The translations under genes were made by a program, and so were the position numbers. Shown here in pieces: positions 1 to 8,024 of a stretch of DNA of 12,094 bases (the first letter of the stretch is position 1; the number at the start of each line of letters is the position of its first letter). Under the pieces are notes generated by a model, which did not search any database, was not told the origin of the DNA, and worked only from the letters and a program-made list of their open reading frames with translations. The stretch is from Roseibacillus sp. (lineage in GTDB: Bacteria; Verrucomicrobiota; Verrucomicrobiae; Verrucomicrobiales; Akkermansiaceae): contig PBNG01000056.1 of assembly GCA_002723015.1 (NCBI GenBank), positions 7,024-19,117 of the forward strand, given 5' to 3'.

Positions 1-732
1 GAGCAGGTAATCACGCTGAAAAAAGATGGCTCCGGAACGATCTCTGAGGAGATTGTCATGGGTGCCCAGATTGTCCAGATGCTCGAAGGACTGCCTGCAG
101 GCGCGGGGGCGGAGAATCCTTTCGCAGATCTGTATGACCCGGAAAAATACAAGGCGAAGGCTGCAGAATTCGGAAAGGGAGTGGTTTATTCTCGGATGGA
201 AAAGGTTGAGCGAAACGGGGGTAAGGGCGTCAAGGCCATCTACACCTTTGAGGACATCAACAGTGTGGTGCTCACTCCCGGTTCACCGATGGAGGACCTT
301 GACGAAGAGGAGCGGAGACCCAAGGAGGAGCCGCTTCAGTTTGCCTACGCCGGTGGGGTGCTGACCGTCACTGTGCCCGAACCCGCGGTGGGAGAGGATG
401 CCGAGAGCGCGGAGGAGGAACAGCCAGCTCTGGAGGTAGACCCAGCAAACGAGGCAATGCAGGCTATGATGGCGCAGATGTTCAAGGGTATGAAAATCAG
501 CACCAAGCTCGTTACCGCAACCGGTATCCAGAAGTCTGACGCCACTTACCTCAAGGATGATACGGTGACTCTCCTGCTCATGGACTTCGACGAGATAATG
601 AAGAACCCGAAGGGGTTGAACGCGTTGCAGAAGCTGGACGGCGCCAAGCGTGCGGACATTGCGGAGTCCCTGAAGGGAGTCAAGGGGGTCGCGGTTGAGA
701 CCAAGAAAAAAATTCGGGTCAAATTGAAGTAA
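1..732 (+). CDS. Unrecognised protein, 3' part of a gene cut by the left window edge
   Basis: The frame is open from base 1 to the TAA at 730-732 and gives 243 residues. The first ATG lies at position 58, but 19 in-frame residues before it (VITLKKDGSGTISEE and neighbours) look like genuine protein, so the true start is probably outside the window. I do not recognise a family. The opening 'TLKKDGSGTISEE' segment resembles a beta-strand start seen in lipoprotein-like hypothetical proteins of Verrucomicrobiota and Planctomycetes, but this is an impression from memory. The middle contains a strongly acidic linker (DLDEEERRPKEE, then EDAESAEEEQ) followed by a Met-rich stretch (AMQAMMAQMFKGM). The C-terminus is very basic (KGVAVETKKKIRVKLK). 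No membrane segment is visible in this part; a signal peptide or lipobox would be upstream and cannot be checked. The gene converges on the CotH-like gene, with only 39 bases between their stop codons. Confidence 0.8.
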   Translation, partial: EQVITLKKDGSGTISEEIVMGAQIVQMLEGLPAGAGAENPFADLYDPEKYKAKAAEFGKGVVYSRMEKVERNGGKGVKAIYTFEDINSVVLTPGSPMEDLDEEERRPKEEPLQFAYAGGVLTVTVPEPAVGEDAESAEEEQPALEVDPANEAMQAMMAQMFKGMKISTKLVTATGIQKSDATYLKDDTVTLLLMDFDEIMKNPKGLNALQKLDGAKRADIAESLKGVKGVAVETKKKIRVKLK

Positions 733-739
733 GGGCAGA

Positions 740-760
740 CCCGGATTTCCCGGGCGCTTT
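740..760 (+). terminator. Possible weak terminator hairpin between convergent genes
   Basis: CCCGG (740-744) and CCGGG (750-754) can pair across a 5-base loop and are followed by CGCTTT. The hairpin lies in the 39-base gap between two convergent stop codons, where a shared terminator is expected. The stem is only five pairs and the T run only three, and there is no T run in the minus direction. The palindrome GGGGCCCC at 765-772 touches the minus-strand stop codon. The terminator role is an inference from position. Confidence 0.3.
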
Positions 761-771
761 GTGAGGGGCCC

Positions 772-3700
772 CTATTCCTCGATCCGCACGCGGATGTAGC
801 GACGCTGTTCACTTGTGGTGGGCTGTGAGTCCCTTACCGTGATCGTGAACGTTCCATCATTGTTGTCCTGCTGGGAGAGAATGATCACGTCTGGGCTCCA
901 GCTTTGCAGGTCGCTACTGACTTCTGCCGTTACTGTGGCGATCGGTAGTTCGGATCGCAGCTGATAGGTGAGGGTCAGGTAGCGTGAGTTATCAAGGCTC
1001 TGGATGTCCACGATGCTCAACTCGTCAGCTGCGGTGGCCCCGAGGTCGAAGCCCTGCGCGTAAAGCATGAAGTTGCTGAGACCGCCGGGTCCGCTGATCA
1101 AGTCCGGGCCGGAGACAAGAGGATCGGCTCCTGCCAGAGGTCCAAATTGCATGCGGGTCCACAGGTCGTAGGACCAGTCATCCGAGGCGTTTGGTGCTCC
1201 GAAGTCAAGGTGTGCAGGCCTCCAGCGGGATCCCTCGTCGAGTTCTTCCTCCGGGGTGTTGCCAGGGTCGATCAGAACAAGACTTGGGCCGTCTCCATCC
1301 GGAAGCGTTGGCCATGGAGGACTGTCATCGTATGGGAAACTGAAAATCTTTTCCCCTTCGGAATCATCCAGCGCGAGACGCTCGCCCTTGTTGGAAAGAT
1401 TGGTGTCATTTTCGAACTCCCCCAAGATTGCAGGTTCCATTGAGGGACCATACCGGGCAAGGAAAGCAGCAGTGTTACTCACGACGAGGGCTCTTTCGCC
1501 GGCGTTGAGGAAGCTGCCGACCGGAAACTGGAAATCGATTCCCTCCCGGAAGCTGAGAAGGCTCAGGTCGATACGTTCATCCGCTATGTTCCGGAGTTCG
1601 ACGAACTCGAAGTCATTGTCCGATCCTGAGACGTCCTGCTCGGCCTCGGTTTGTGGATCAGTCGGGTGGTAGTGGATCTCGGTGATCTTCAGGTTCTCGA
1701 AGGATGCGGGTGTCCCGATTCGATAAAGGATGTCAAGGAGTGCTGACCACGTGCCGTCATTACCGCGGGAGCGGGCCTTGAGCCAGGTTGACTCTTCCAG
1801 GGAAATACTGCCATTATAGATTTGGGCAGAGGACGAGAGAGTCCCCCCAGCGGAACTGGTATCACCTTCTAGAACTGCCTGAATGAGAAAGTCACTGCTT
1901 CTCGTCGTGCGGTTGAGGCCGTGGATCGCGAGGATATTTTCGCCAGGACGCAGGAGGTTCAGGGCCTCAGTCTGTTCGAAGGTGACGAAGTTGACAGCGA
2001 GGGCATCGCTGTGAGTGGTGGTGGCCCCGGAGTTCCACGACTGCGGTCCAGCGTTTCGAGACTCAATTTCAACTCCATTGAGGTAAGCGATGAAGCCATC
2101 ATCGTAGCGCAGGCGGAGTGCTACGGAACCAAGTGAGTCTATGGTAGCCTGATCTGGAACAGTGAACTTGTAGCGGATGTAGGCAGAGGCGTTATTGTTA
2201 TACATGTCCGGCAGTTCGGTCCGGATGAGATCAATAAAGTTCGGATCGCTTGCGGGAAACCGCTCAAAACCTACCCCGTTCGGCCCTGTAACCCATTCGT
2301 CAATATTGGCCGGGTCGGCGAGCTGTCGCCACGTAGCACCGATTTCGGTATCGCTTTCGAGGGAGGGAACAAAAGCCTGCACCGGATGATCAGCCGTCAC
2401 GAAGGGAATGATGCCCCCCTCGCTTGCGCTTCGTGGATCTGCTCCATCAGTGGTAAAATAGATTCTCGCTCCCCGGGTCGTCGTTGTGAGGGTGAGGTCA
2501 GCGGGGCTCGAAAGCTGAGTTTCCTGCAGGGACGGTCTTGGAGCAGCGACATCAGGATACAAACCGATTTCACCAAATTGCCTCAAAATCTCATTGCTCC
2601 GATTCGCCAGAAATTCCGACCGCACCCAGTCCACAGCGGGAATCCACTGTGCATTACGGGTGTAGGCGGTTCCACGATTCCCACCCCAGCTTTCCCGCCC
2701 CCACCTCGCTGACTCTCCTACCACAGGAGTCCTTACCTTTGTCACAAGCTGGTCCCATTGATCCCGGAGTCTCTCAACCGAGAGTGCGCCCCCGTTGTAA
2801 ATGTGCCTGTGCAACCTGTCCGCGAAGTGCAGCTGGAATTCCTGGTATTGCCGGAGGGCGTCGTAAACAATCCCCGGTGAGTTCGGATTGTCGATCCGGG
2901 TAAAATTATTTCGCCAGCTCCGCGGGTTTTCCTGGCCGGTTGATTCGTTTCGAGAGAAAGGTATACCCATCGACATTTCTGCATCCCAGTTATAGAAGAT
3001 GAAGGGCTCTTCCCCGTTTCGACTCTTGCGTGCAACGTACCAGTTTTTGTCGTCAAAGAAGGTGGATATGGATTGCCCGTTCCGAGTGGCTGGTGCCAGC
3101 CAGTCCTCGTCGCTGGACCATATCCGGTGAATCATGGCATCCGCAAAGTTGTCGATGTCAACGAATCTCTGAATGGCCGCATACTCGGACTCTGAATCGA
3201 TTCCGTTTCTCGCGAGGTTAATCATCTCGTTCCAGGCAACCGCGTTTCCAGCTTCGACTTCGGCTCCGTGCTTGACGATATCCCAGTCCTCCGGATCCCC
3301 CCCCTGATGGTCTGCGTTAAAGTGTTCATGAGGAAACTCCTGCAGGTCGTAGAGGCCCCAGTATGCACCATTGAGGAAGAGATTGACCATGCGCCCGGAA
3401 GGAGAGGGTTGCCCCATTTCCTTCTGGACACGGTGCAGGAATTCATTGCGGATAAAACTGGCGTTGTTCCAGTCGTCCCTGAAGGTCCATGCATCGTGCC
3501 CTCCACCGCGGAGCAGGACGCTCTTGAATTGCTCGACCGGGGATCCGGGGAAGAGCGGGTGGTTGAGCCGCGTTTCCCCATAATCATACCGAAAGTAAAT
3601 CCGGAAATTTTTCTTGGGATGCTGTCGGGCGTTACCTCCGTGAATTCGGATGCCGGCGGGTTCGTGGGTTGAATCCTCGGGATCGGCAGGATCGAAAAAC

Positions 3701-4695
3701 TCGAAGTGGGCCGCCCTCTCACTGTTAGTACCACTCAGTGAGGGATTGCTGTGGATTCCTGAGCCGCCGAAGAAATCGGTTGGATTGAACGAAAGGGATA
3801 CAACTGGGAGCCGGGTCAGGGCGGGCCGGATTTCGCGGCTGTATAATGGGGAAGATACGATCGAACGATCCATGTCACTCTGCTGGATAATATCTGCCGA
3901 GAAGAGATAACTGTTGGCGTCAACATTCGTTTGGATCATGCCCTCCTTGGATGCCAGCACGCGAAGGATCGTGGTAGAGTTGATTGGGATGGGACCGGTG
4001 TAAACCTGACCAAACCGTGGGGTCGGTTCCCGTCCATCGGTGGTGTAGCGGATGATCGCATCCGGGGTTTCCGAGCTGACGGTGACCTCGATGGGGCGCG
4101 TATAGAACCCCCTCTGGTGCGAGAACGTGGTGTCTGCCACAAAGCCGCTGAGGGTCTCTCCATTGATACTGCCCGGAGTTGCCGGGGAGAGATAGCCCAG
4201 CGAGCCATCCCGACCCACCCCATAGGCGATATCCCGTCTTTGCCTGGGAAACGAGGGAGAAAATTCATCAACAAGGACTCCACTTGGATCATGGAGGGCT
4301 AGATAGTCACCGCCCGAATCGAGCGAGAAATTGGTGTGAAGCTGTCCACGGAGCGCGGCCCGGTCTTTCCCGGAGGCAAAAACAACCAGAAACCTGTTTG
4401 CACCGAGGAACCTGCCGCTGGGGAAGGCCCACTTCCCCGGGTCCTCCGGATCATCCGTCAGGGTGTAGCCTCCGAGGTTGAGCTGAGACCCCGTGTTGTG
4501 GATTTCGATCCAGTCGGACGAGTCTCCATCCGAGTCATTGAGCGTGTCCCTGTTACTGGCGACGATTTCATTGATTCTCACCTGCCCCGCGGCAGGTAGC
4601 CCGAGGAGAAAAAAGAGCAATCCGGCAAGCAGGCCGTGACAACAACCGGATACCGCGGAGGTGAAAGTGAGCGGTATGAAGGATCTGCGGGTCAT
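772..4695 (-). CDS. Large secreted CotH-kinase / lamin-tail-domain protein
   Basis: Numbering is from the ATG at 4693-4695 (1307 residues). A TTG at 4725 would add ten residues, but the ATG gives a cleaner signal peptide: MTRRSF, a hydrophobic core near 21-34, and a likely signal peptidase I site at LPAAGQ. Domains in order are: lamin-tail domain (about 38-150, INEIVASN ... DWIEIHN); chitobiase/hexosaminidase C-terminal-like module (about 195-260, IRYTTDGREPTP); CotH-kinase-like domain (about 295-620, with KKNFRIYF, SFIRNEFLHRVQKEMG, LNGAYWGLYDLQE and YNWDAEMSMG). Then come a second chitobiase-like module split by a ~180-residue jelly-roll-like insert (about 740-990), a second lamin-tail domain (about 1000-1140, FEFVELRNIADERIDLS), and a C-terminal beta-rich tail with LSNFMLYAQGFDLG. 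Bacillus CotH is a protein kinase; for secreted bacterial proteins of this layout the function is not established. It probably acts at the cell surface or outside. It lies downstream of xerD on the same strand, with its own likely promoter. Confidence 0.88.
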   Translation of the reverse strand: MTRRSFIPLTFTSAVSGCCHGLLAGLLFFLLGLPAAGQVRINEIVASNRDTLNDSDGDSSDWIEIHNTGSQLNLGGYTLTDDPEDPGKWAFPSGRFLGANRFLVVFASGKDRAALRGQLHTNFSLDSGGDYLALHDPSGVLVDEFSPSFPRQRRDIAYGVGRDGSLGYLSPATPGSINGETLSGFVADTTFSHQRGFYTRPIEVTVSSETPDAIIRYTTDGREPTPRFGQVYTGPIPINSTTILRVLASKEGMIQTNVDANSYLFSADIIQQSDMDRSIVSSPLYSREIRPALTRLPVVSLSFNPTDFFGGSGIHSNPSLSGTNSERAAHFEFFDPADPEDSTHEPAGIRIHGGNARQHPKKNFRIYFRYDYGETRLNHPLFPGSPVEQFKSVLLRGGGHDAWTFRDDWNNASFIRNEFLHRVQKEMGQPSPSGRMVNLFLNGAYWGLYDLQEFPHEHFNADHQGGDPEDWDIVKHGAEVEAGNAVAWNEMINLARNGIDSESEYAAIQRFVDIDNFADAMIHRIWSSDEDWLAPATRNGQSISTFFDDKNWYVARKSRNGEEPFIFYNWDAEMSMGIPFSRNESTGQENPRSWRNNFTRIDNPNSPGIVYDALRQYQEFQLHFADRLHRHIYNGGALSVERLRDQWDQLVTKVRTPVVGESARWGRESWGGNRGTAYTRNAQWIPAVDWVRSEFLANRSNEILRQFGEIGLYPDVAAPRPSLQETQLSSPADLTLTTTTRGARIYFTTDGADPRSASEGGIIPFVTADHPVQAFVPSLESDTEIGATWRQLADPANIDEWVTGPNGVGFERFPASDPNFIDLIRTELPDMYNNNASAYIRYKFTVPDQATIDSLGSVALRLRYDDGFIAYLNGVEIESRNAGPQSWNSGATTTHSDALAVNFVTFEQTEALNLLRPGENILAIHGLNRTTRSSDFLIQAVLEGDTSSAGGTLSSSAQIYNGSISLEESTWLKARSRGNDGTWSALLDILYRIGTPASFENLKITEIHYHPTDPQTEAEQDVSGSDNDFEFVELRNIADERIDLSLLSFREGIDFQFPVGSFLNAGERALVVSNTAAFLARYGPSMEPAILGEFENDTNLSNKGERLALDDSEGEKIFSFPYDDSPPWPTLPDGDGPSLVLIDPGNTPEEELDEGSRWRPAHLDFGAPNASDDWSYDLWTRMQFGPLAGADPLVSGPDLISGPGGLSNFMLYAQGFDLGATAADELSIVDIQSLDNSRYLTLTYQLRSELPIATVTAEVSSDLQSWSPDVIILSQQDNNDGTFTITVRDSQPTTSEQRRYIRVRIEE

Positions 4696-4730
4696 GGGCT
4701 GAGAAATTCCAACCGGAAAGTCCAAAATCT

Positions 4731-4758
4731 ATTTTATCTTTTCGAACTCATCGCGCAA
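4731..4758 (-). promoter_or_regulatory. Candidate sigma70-type promoter for the CotH-like gene
   Basis: On the minus strand TTGCGC (4753-4758 read in reverse) and TAAAAT (4731-4736) are separated by 16 bases. TAAAAT matches the -10 consensus at five of six positions; TTGCGC matches the -35 at only three. The site lies 35 bases upstream of the preferred ATG and just in front of the alternative TTG start, which favours the ATG. It was identified by eye only. Confidence 0.3.
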
Positions 4759-4772
4759 GGGTTACGCCAGTA

Positions 4773-4806
4773 AAATAGGGATCTTTTATACCCATTTGGG
4801 CTATTT
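4773..4806. repeat. Nested inverted repeat between xerD and the CotH-like gene
   Basis: AAATAG (4773-4778) and CTATTT (4801-4806) are perfect inverted arms. They enclose a second small inverted repeat, CCCATTTGGG (4791-4800). The structure lies after the xerD stop codon and before the CotH-like start, both on the minus strand. It could fold in RNA as a weak xerD terminator (CTATTTTA follows in the minus direction) or act in DNA as an operator for the downstream gene. Neither role can be shown from the sequence. Confidence 0.3.
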
Positions 4807-4846
4807 CGGGACAGGCCGGTCCTCGTGAGAGCGGGTGGGCGGGATT

Positions 4847-5734
4847 CTATGCCCGGGGGTGGTAGGCGCGGTGGACTTTTCTAAGGCGTTGCTCGTCAAC
4901 GTGGGTGTAGATCTGGGTGGTGGCAATGTCGGCGTGTCCCAGAAGCTCCTGAATGACCCTGAGGTCGGCTCCGTTCTGCAGAAGATGAGTCGCGAAGGAA
5001 TGGCGCAGCAGATGGGGGTAGACCGTCTGGGAGAGTCCCGCCTCGAGGGCGCGTTTCTTGACAATTTTCCTGACGCGGTCCGGTCCCAGGGGGCCGCCGC
5101 GAATCGAGAGAAAAATCTCGGACGAAGTATGCGATTTGACGAGGTTGGGGCGCTCGTTGTGGAGATAGTCTTTCAGCGCCACGCGGGCTCGACCGCCGAC
5201 TGGAACAATACGGGTCTTGTTGCCCTTGCCGGTGACCCTGAGAAAGCCGTCATCGAGGTCAAGGGTTTCCAGGCGAATGGAACAGACTTCCGCGAGGCGA
5301 AGTCCGGATGAATAGAACAGCTCGAGGATGGCAAGGTCCCTGCGTCCGAGTGCCTTGGAGGTATCGATGGAATCGAGAATCTGGACCAGTTGAGAGACCT
5401 GCAGGGTGTTCGGGAGAGAGCTGCCGGTTCGGGGAGAGAGGAGGGGCTCGGAGGGATCCTCCGTCATCAGGTTCCGCTGAGCAAGGAAGCGGAAGAATAT
5501 TTTAGTGTGCACGATCGCTATCCGGAGAGATGAGGCCTCGAGCCCCCGCCTCTTCTGTCTGGAAAGAAATTCCTGAAGGCATTTGGTGTCGACCTTCTGC
5601 CAGGTCGCGAACCCCTGCTCCTGCAACCAGTCAGCGAGGTTTTCCAGGCTACGCCTGACCGAAATCTGGTAGGCAGGAGAGAGCCCTCGCTCGGTGGCCA
5701 GAAACAGAATAAAGCTATCGATCTCGGGTGCCAC
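4847..5734 (-). CDS. xerD: Site-specific tyrosine recombinase XerD
   Basis: This 295-residue protein has the usual XerC/XerD length. With a XerC partner it resolves chromosome dimers at the dif site near the replication terminus, in the cytoplasm at division. The N-terminal SAM-like core-binding domain spans about 1-90 (FILFLATERGLSPAYQ). The catalytic domain carries the full set of active-site residues: R146 in SGLRLAE, K170 in VTGKGNK, H241 and R244 in HLLRH, H267 in LLGHADI and the nucleophile Y276 in TTQIYTHV. The end, RLRKVHRAYHPRA, is the XerD-type tail and argues for XerD over XerC or an integrase. The start is a GTG at 5732-5734, chosen because the helix that opens the family follows at once; no clear Shine-Dalgarno sequence precedes it, only a pyrimidine-rich stretch. 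It is divergent from miaB across 143 bases. No integron or prophage features accompany it, so it is a housekeeping copy. Confidence 0.95.
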   Translation of the reverse strand: MAPEIDSFILFLATERGLSPAYQISVRRSLENLADWLQEQGFATWQKVDTKCLQEFLSRQKRRGLEASSLRIAIVHTKIFFRFLAQRNLMTEDPSEPLLSPRTGSSLPNTLQVSQLVQILDSIDTSKALGRRDLAILELFYSSGLRLAEVCSIRLETLDLDDGFLRVTGKGNKTRIVPVGGRARVALKDYLHNERPNLVKSHTSSEIFLSIRGGPLGPDRVRKIVKKRALEAGLSQTVYPHLLRHSFATHLLQNGADLRVIQELLGHADIATTQIYTHVDEQRLRKVHRAYHPRA

Positions 5735-5860
5735 TGGCAGCAGTGTAACAGAAAGGGAGGAAGGGAAAGGCCTGAAAAGTTGTTCTTTGGAGGCGGCGTT
5801 TTGTTACTCGAGGTTGATTTTCCCGGTCCGGGGCGCTAAGGATCGCGTCTCATCCCGAAG

Positions 5861-5885
5861 GGAGGAAATGAAGAGTAATGCCTAG
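5861..5885 (+). promoter_or_regulatory. miaB ribosome binding site with overlapping five-codon ORF
   Basis: GGAGG (5861-5865) is a strong Shine-Dalgarno sequence but lies 12 bases from the miaB ATG at 5878. An out-of-frame ATG at 5868 begins a five-codon reading frame (MKSNA, stop at 5883-5885) that overlaps the miaB start codon. Family alignment (MPRVFIKTYGCQMN) supports 5878, and the in-frame TGA at 5869 excludes a longer miaB. Whether the mini-ORF is translated is unknown. Confidence 0.4.
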
Positions 5886-7329
5886 GGTATTCATAAAGAC
5901 ATATGGGTGTCAGATGAACGAACGTGATTCGGAGCAGGTTGCCCGGATGTTCGTTGAGGGAGGCTACACCCTCACCAGCGAGGAGCAGGAGGCTGATGCT
6001 ATCCTTGTGAACACCTGTTCGGTAAGAGATCAGGCTGAGCAGAAAGCGCTCGGCAAGATGGGGATGATGGGCAAGCACCGCGAAAAGCGTGGGCACGTAG
6101 TGTATGGATTCATGGGCTGCATGGCGCAGAGCCGCGGGGAGGAACTGTTCGACCGTGTTCCTCACCTCGATCTGGTGGTGGGAACGCAAAAATACCACCG
6201 GGTCTTTGGCTATGTGGATAACATCCTTCGGAAGCGGATGGAGGATCGGATGGATGAGCCTTTCATGTCCCTCGAAGGTAACGCGGTTGAGGAGGAGGGG
6301 ATTCAGGTGTCCGGGCGAGATGGAGGGAAGGTGGTTGATACGCAGGTCGAGGAGGGAAGCCAGAACACAATCCGTGATCATGTCGCGGCCGAGAAGCGAC
6401 CTTCAGCCTTCGTCTCGATCATGCAGGGCTGCAACATGAGATGCAGCTTCTGTATTGTCCCCGATACCAGGGGCGGAGAGCGGAGCCGTCCGATTCGGGA
6501 AGTGGTCAGGGAAGTTGAACGACTGGCCAGGCAGGGAACCAAGGAGGTGACTCTCCTTGGACAGATTGTAAACCTCTATGGACGAACCGAATTCAAGCGG
6601 GTAAATGGAAGGTCTCCTTTCGTGCAGCTGCTCGAGGCAGTTCATGAAGTTGACGGGATTGAACGGATCAGGTTCACCTCGCCTCACCCCATTGGCTATC
6701 GCGACGATCTCGTCGAGGCCTTCACCTATCTCCCGAAGCTGTGTTCGCATATTCATTTTCCCATGCAGAGTGGGAGCGACCGAATCCTCAGAGCGATGCG
6801 GCGCCCCTATAAAAATGAGAAGTTCATCGCAATCTGCGAAAAAATGAAGGCTGCGCGGGCGGACCTGGCCATTACCACCGACATTATCGTAGGGTTTCCA
6901 ACCGAAACCGACGACGACTTTCAGGATACGGTTGATTGCGTCAAACGGCTGCAGTTCGATAACAGTTTTATTTTCCGCTACTCGAAAAGGAAGGATACCC
7001 CGGCTGCCGAGATGGAGGGACAGCTTCCGGAAAAGGTGAAGGAGGAGAGAAATCAGGAATTACTCAGGATCCAGGGCGAGATCGCGATCAAAAAGAATGC
7101 GGCCCTCATAGGGACGCGTCAGGAAATTCTTTGCACCGGGCCCAGTAAATCAAACAAGGAGCGGTTGAGCGGACGAACCACACAGAACAAGATCGTGATC
7201 GTTGACGGTGACGAAGAACAGCTGACGGGTGAGATACTCAAGGTCGAGATCGAGGACTCCACCGGTTTCACGCTCTTTGGCAACCTACTACCCGAGCTCC
7301 AGCCCGTGGCAGCCGGGATCTCGGGTTGA
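5878..7329 (+). CDS. miaB: tRNA-2-methylthio-N6-dimethylallyladenosine synthase MiaB
   Basis: MiaB is a radical-SAM methylthiotransferase that adds the methylthio group to i6A37 of tRNAs reading UNN codons, using two [4Fe-4S] clusters. The N-terminal methylthiotransferase domain (about 1-115) carries the three auxiliary-cluster cysteines C11 (KTYGCQMN), C47 (NTCSVRD) and C81 (FMGCMAQ). The radical-SAM domain has C185, C189 and C192 (GCNMRCSFC), followed by PDTRGGERSR. The TRAM RNA-binding domain occupies about 409-471. KTYGCQMNERDSE identifies MiaB rather than RimO or MtaB. At 483 residues it is longer than many homologues, largely through an insert at about 118-168 (EEEGIQVSGRDGGKVVDTQ). The usual LLGQNVNSYG segment reads LLGQIVNLYG here (228-235). 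The ATG start is fixed by an upstream in-frame stop at 5869. The enzyme is a consumer of the clusters that the nearby Suf system builds, but it is not in the same transcription unit. Confidence 0.96.
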   Translation: MPRVFIKTYGCQMNERDSEQVARMFVEGGYTLTSEEQEADAILVNTCSVRDQAEQKALGKMGMMGKHREKRGHVVYGFMGCMAQSRGEELFDRVPHLDLVVGTQKYHRVFGYVDNILRKRMEDRMDEPFMSLEGNAVEEEGIQVSGRDGGKVVDTQVEEGSQNTIRDHVAAEKRPSAFVSIMQGCNMRCSFCIVPDTRGGERSRPIREVVREVERLARQGTKEVTLLGQIVNLYGRTEFKRVNGRSPFVQLLEAVHEVDGIERIRFTSPHPIGYRDDLVEAFTYLPKLCSHIHFPMQSGSDRILRAMRRPYKNEKFIAICEKMKAARADLAITTDIIVGFPTETDDDFQDTVDCVKRLQFDNSFIFRYSKRKDTPAAEMEGQLPEKVKEERNQELLRIQGEIAIKKNAALIGTRQEILCTGPSKSNKERLSGRTTQNKIVIVDGDEEQLTGEILKVEIEDSTGFTLFGNLLPELQPVAAGISG

Positions 7330-7421
7330 GCGGGTGACTCCGGAAGAATGAGCCTGGCCGTGAAAATGCGCCCTTTGCCCTTTACCTGCTCCCGGTGCTG
7401 GCATAGCTAGCGGTCAGGACC

Positions 7422-8024
7422 ATGGGACCTCATCCTTACGAAAGTATTCCACTCGACGTCGCGGGCTACGCGATGGGCGCATACCTGCTGGTCGTCCACT
7501 CGCTGATGATGTGGAAGGCCGAGCCATGTAAGAAGTGGCTGAACAGGCTTCCCCGTCACCGCGTTGCAGGGATCTATACGCTTGCGGTTGGAATGTTTTG
7601 GTTCTGGCTCCTGATTGCTCCCGAGAACCGGGGACTGTTGTCCTCCTTAACAATGGACATCGGGGAGTTCAATGCGGTGAAGCCGTGGCTGCGGGTCATC
7701 GTTCCAGTCGCATTTCTTGGCATGGTGATTTACGTGAAGGAGTTTCTTTTCGTCCGGGCACTGGGAGTCGTGGCCCTGATGGCGAGCGGGCCTCTGCTCG
7801 AGGCTGCGTTCAACAGGGACCCGGCCACCCGATTACTGGTCCCTGTGTTCTCTTATCTTCTCCTCACCGCGGGTCTCTTCTGGGTTGGAATGCCTTACAC
7901 CTTCCGAGATCTTGCGAGTTGGGCAACCGCGAGCCACAAACGTTGGATGGGGCTTGCCATGGGCGGCCTGGTCTACGGAGTCCTGACCCTGCTGTGTGCC
8001 ACTCTGTTCTGGGGGGGGCACTGA
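7422..8024 (+). CDS. Multi-pass membrane protein of unknown function
   Basis: This 200-residue protein has about six hydrophobic segments (roughly 13-31, 48-66, 90-106, 108-124, 138-157 and 176-196), so it is an inner-membrane protein. No known catalytic or transport motif is visible. Positively charged loops such as WLNRLPRHR (39-47) and SHKRW (171-175) probably face the cytoplasm. I do not recognise the family. The ATG at 7422 is the first usable start after an in-frame TAG at 7404; AGGA lies only two bases before it, so the ribosome site is poor. The gene lies 92 bases after miaB on the same strand and may be cotranscribed with it. The last codons contain a run of eight G (8011-8018), and the frame stays open for 53 codons after the TGA, so a sequencing or slippage change here would alter the C-terminus. 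Confidence 0.8.
   Translation: MGPHPYESIPLDVAGYAMGAYLLVVHSLMMWKAEPCKKWLNRLPRHRVAGIYTLAVGMFWFWLLIAPENRGLLSSLTMDIGEFNAVKPWLRVIVPVAFLGMVIYVKEFLFVRALGVVALMASGPLLEAAFNRDPATRLLVPVFSYLLLTAGLFWVGMPYTFRDLASWATASHKRWMGLAMGGLVYGVLTLLCATLFWGGH

Noticed and set aside
1868..1875. TTCTAGAA palindrome resembling half of the Irr box.
   Set aside because: It is inside the coding region of the CotH-like gene and lacks the three-base spacer of the operator.
4696..4725. TTG start at 4725 for the CotH-like gene.
   Set aside because: The ATG ten codons later gives a conventional signal peptide, and the candidate -10 element lies immediately before the TTG, leaving almost no leader.
4847..5734. XerD considered as a phage or integron integrase marking a mobile element.
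   Set aside because: The C-terminal YHPRA tail and length are those of housekeeping XerD. No attachment repeats, cassettes or phage genes flank it.
7348..7407. 20-codon ORF between miaB and the membrane-protein gene (MSLAVKMRPLPFTCSRCWHS).
   Set aside because: It is too short, has no recognised family, and its CSRC pair alone is not evidence of a zinc protein. It shares a 14-base string (ATGAGCCTGGCCGT) with sufB, which looks like chance.
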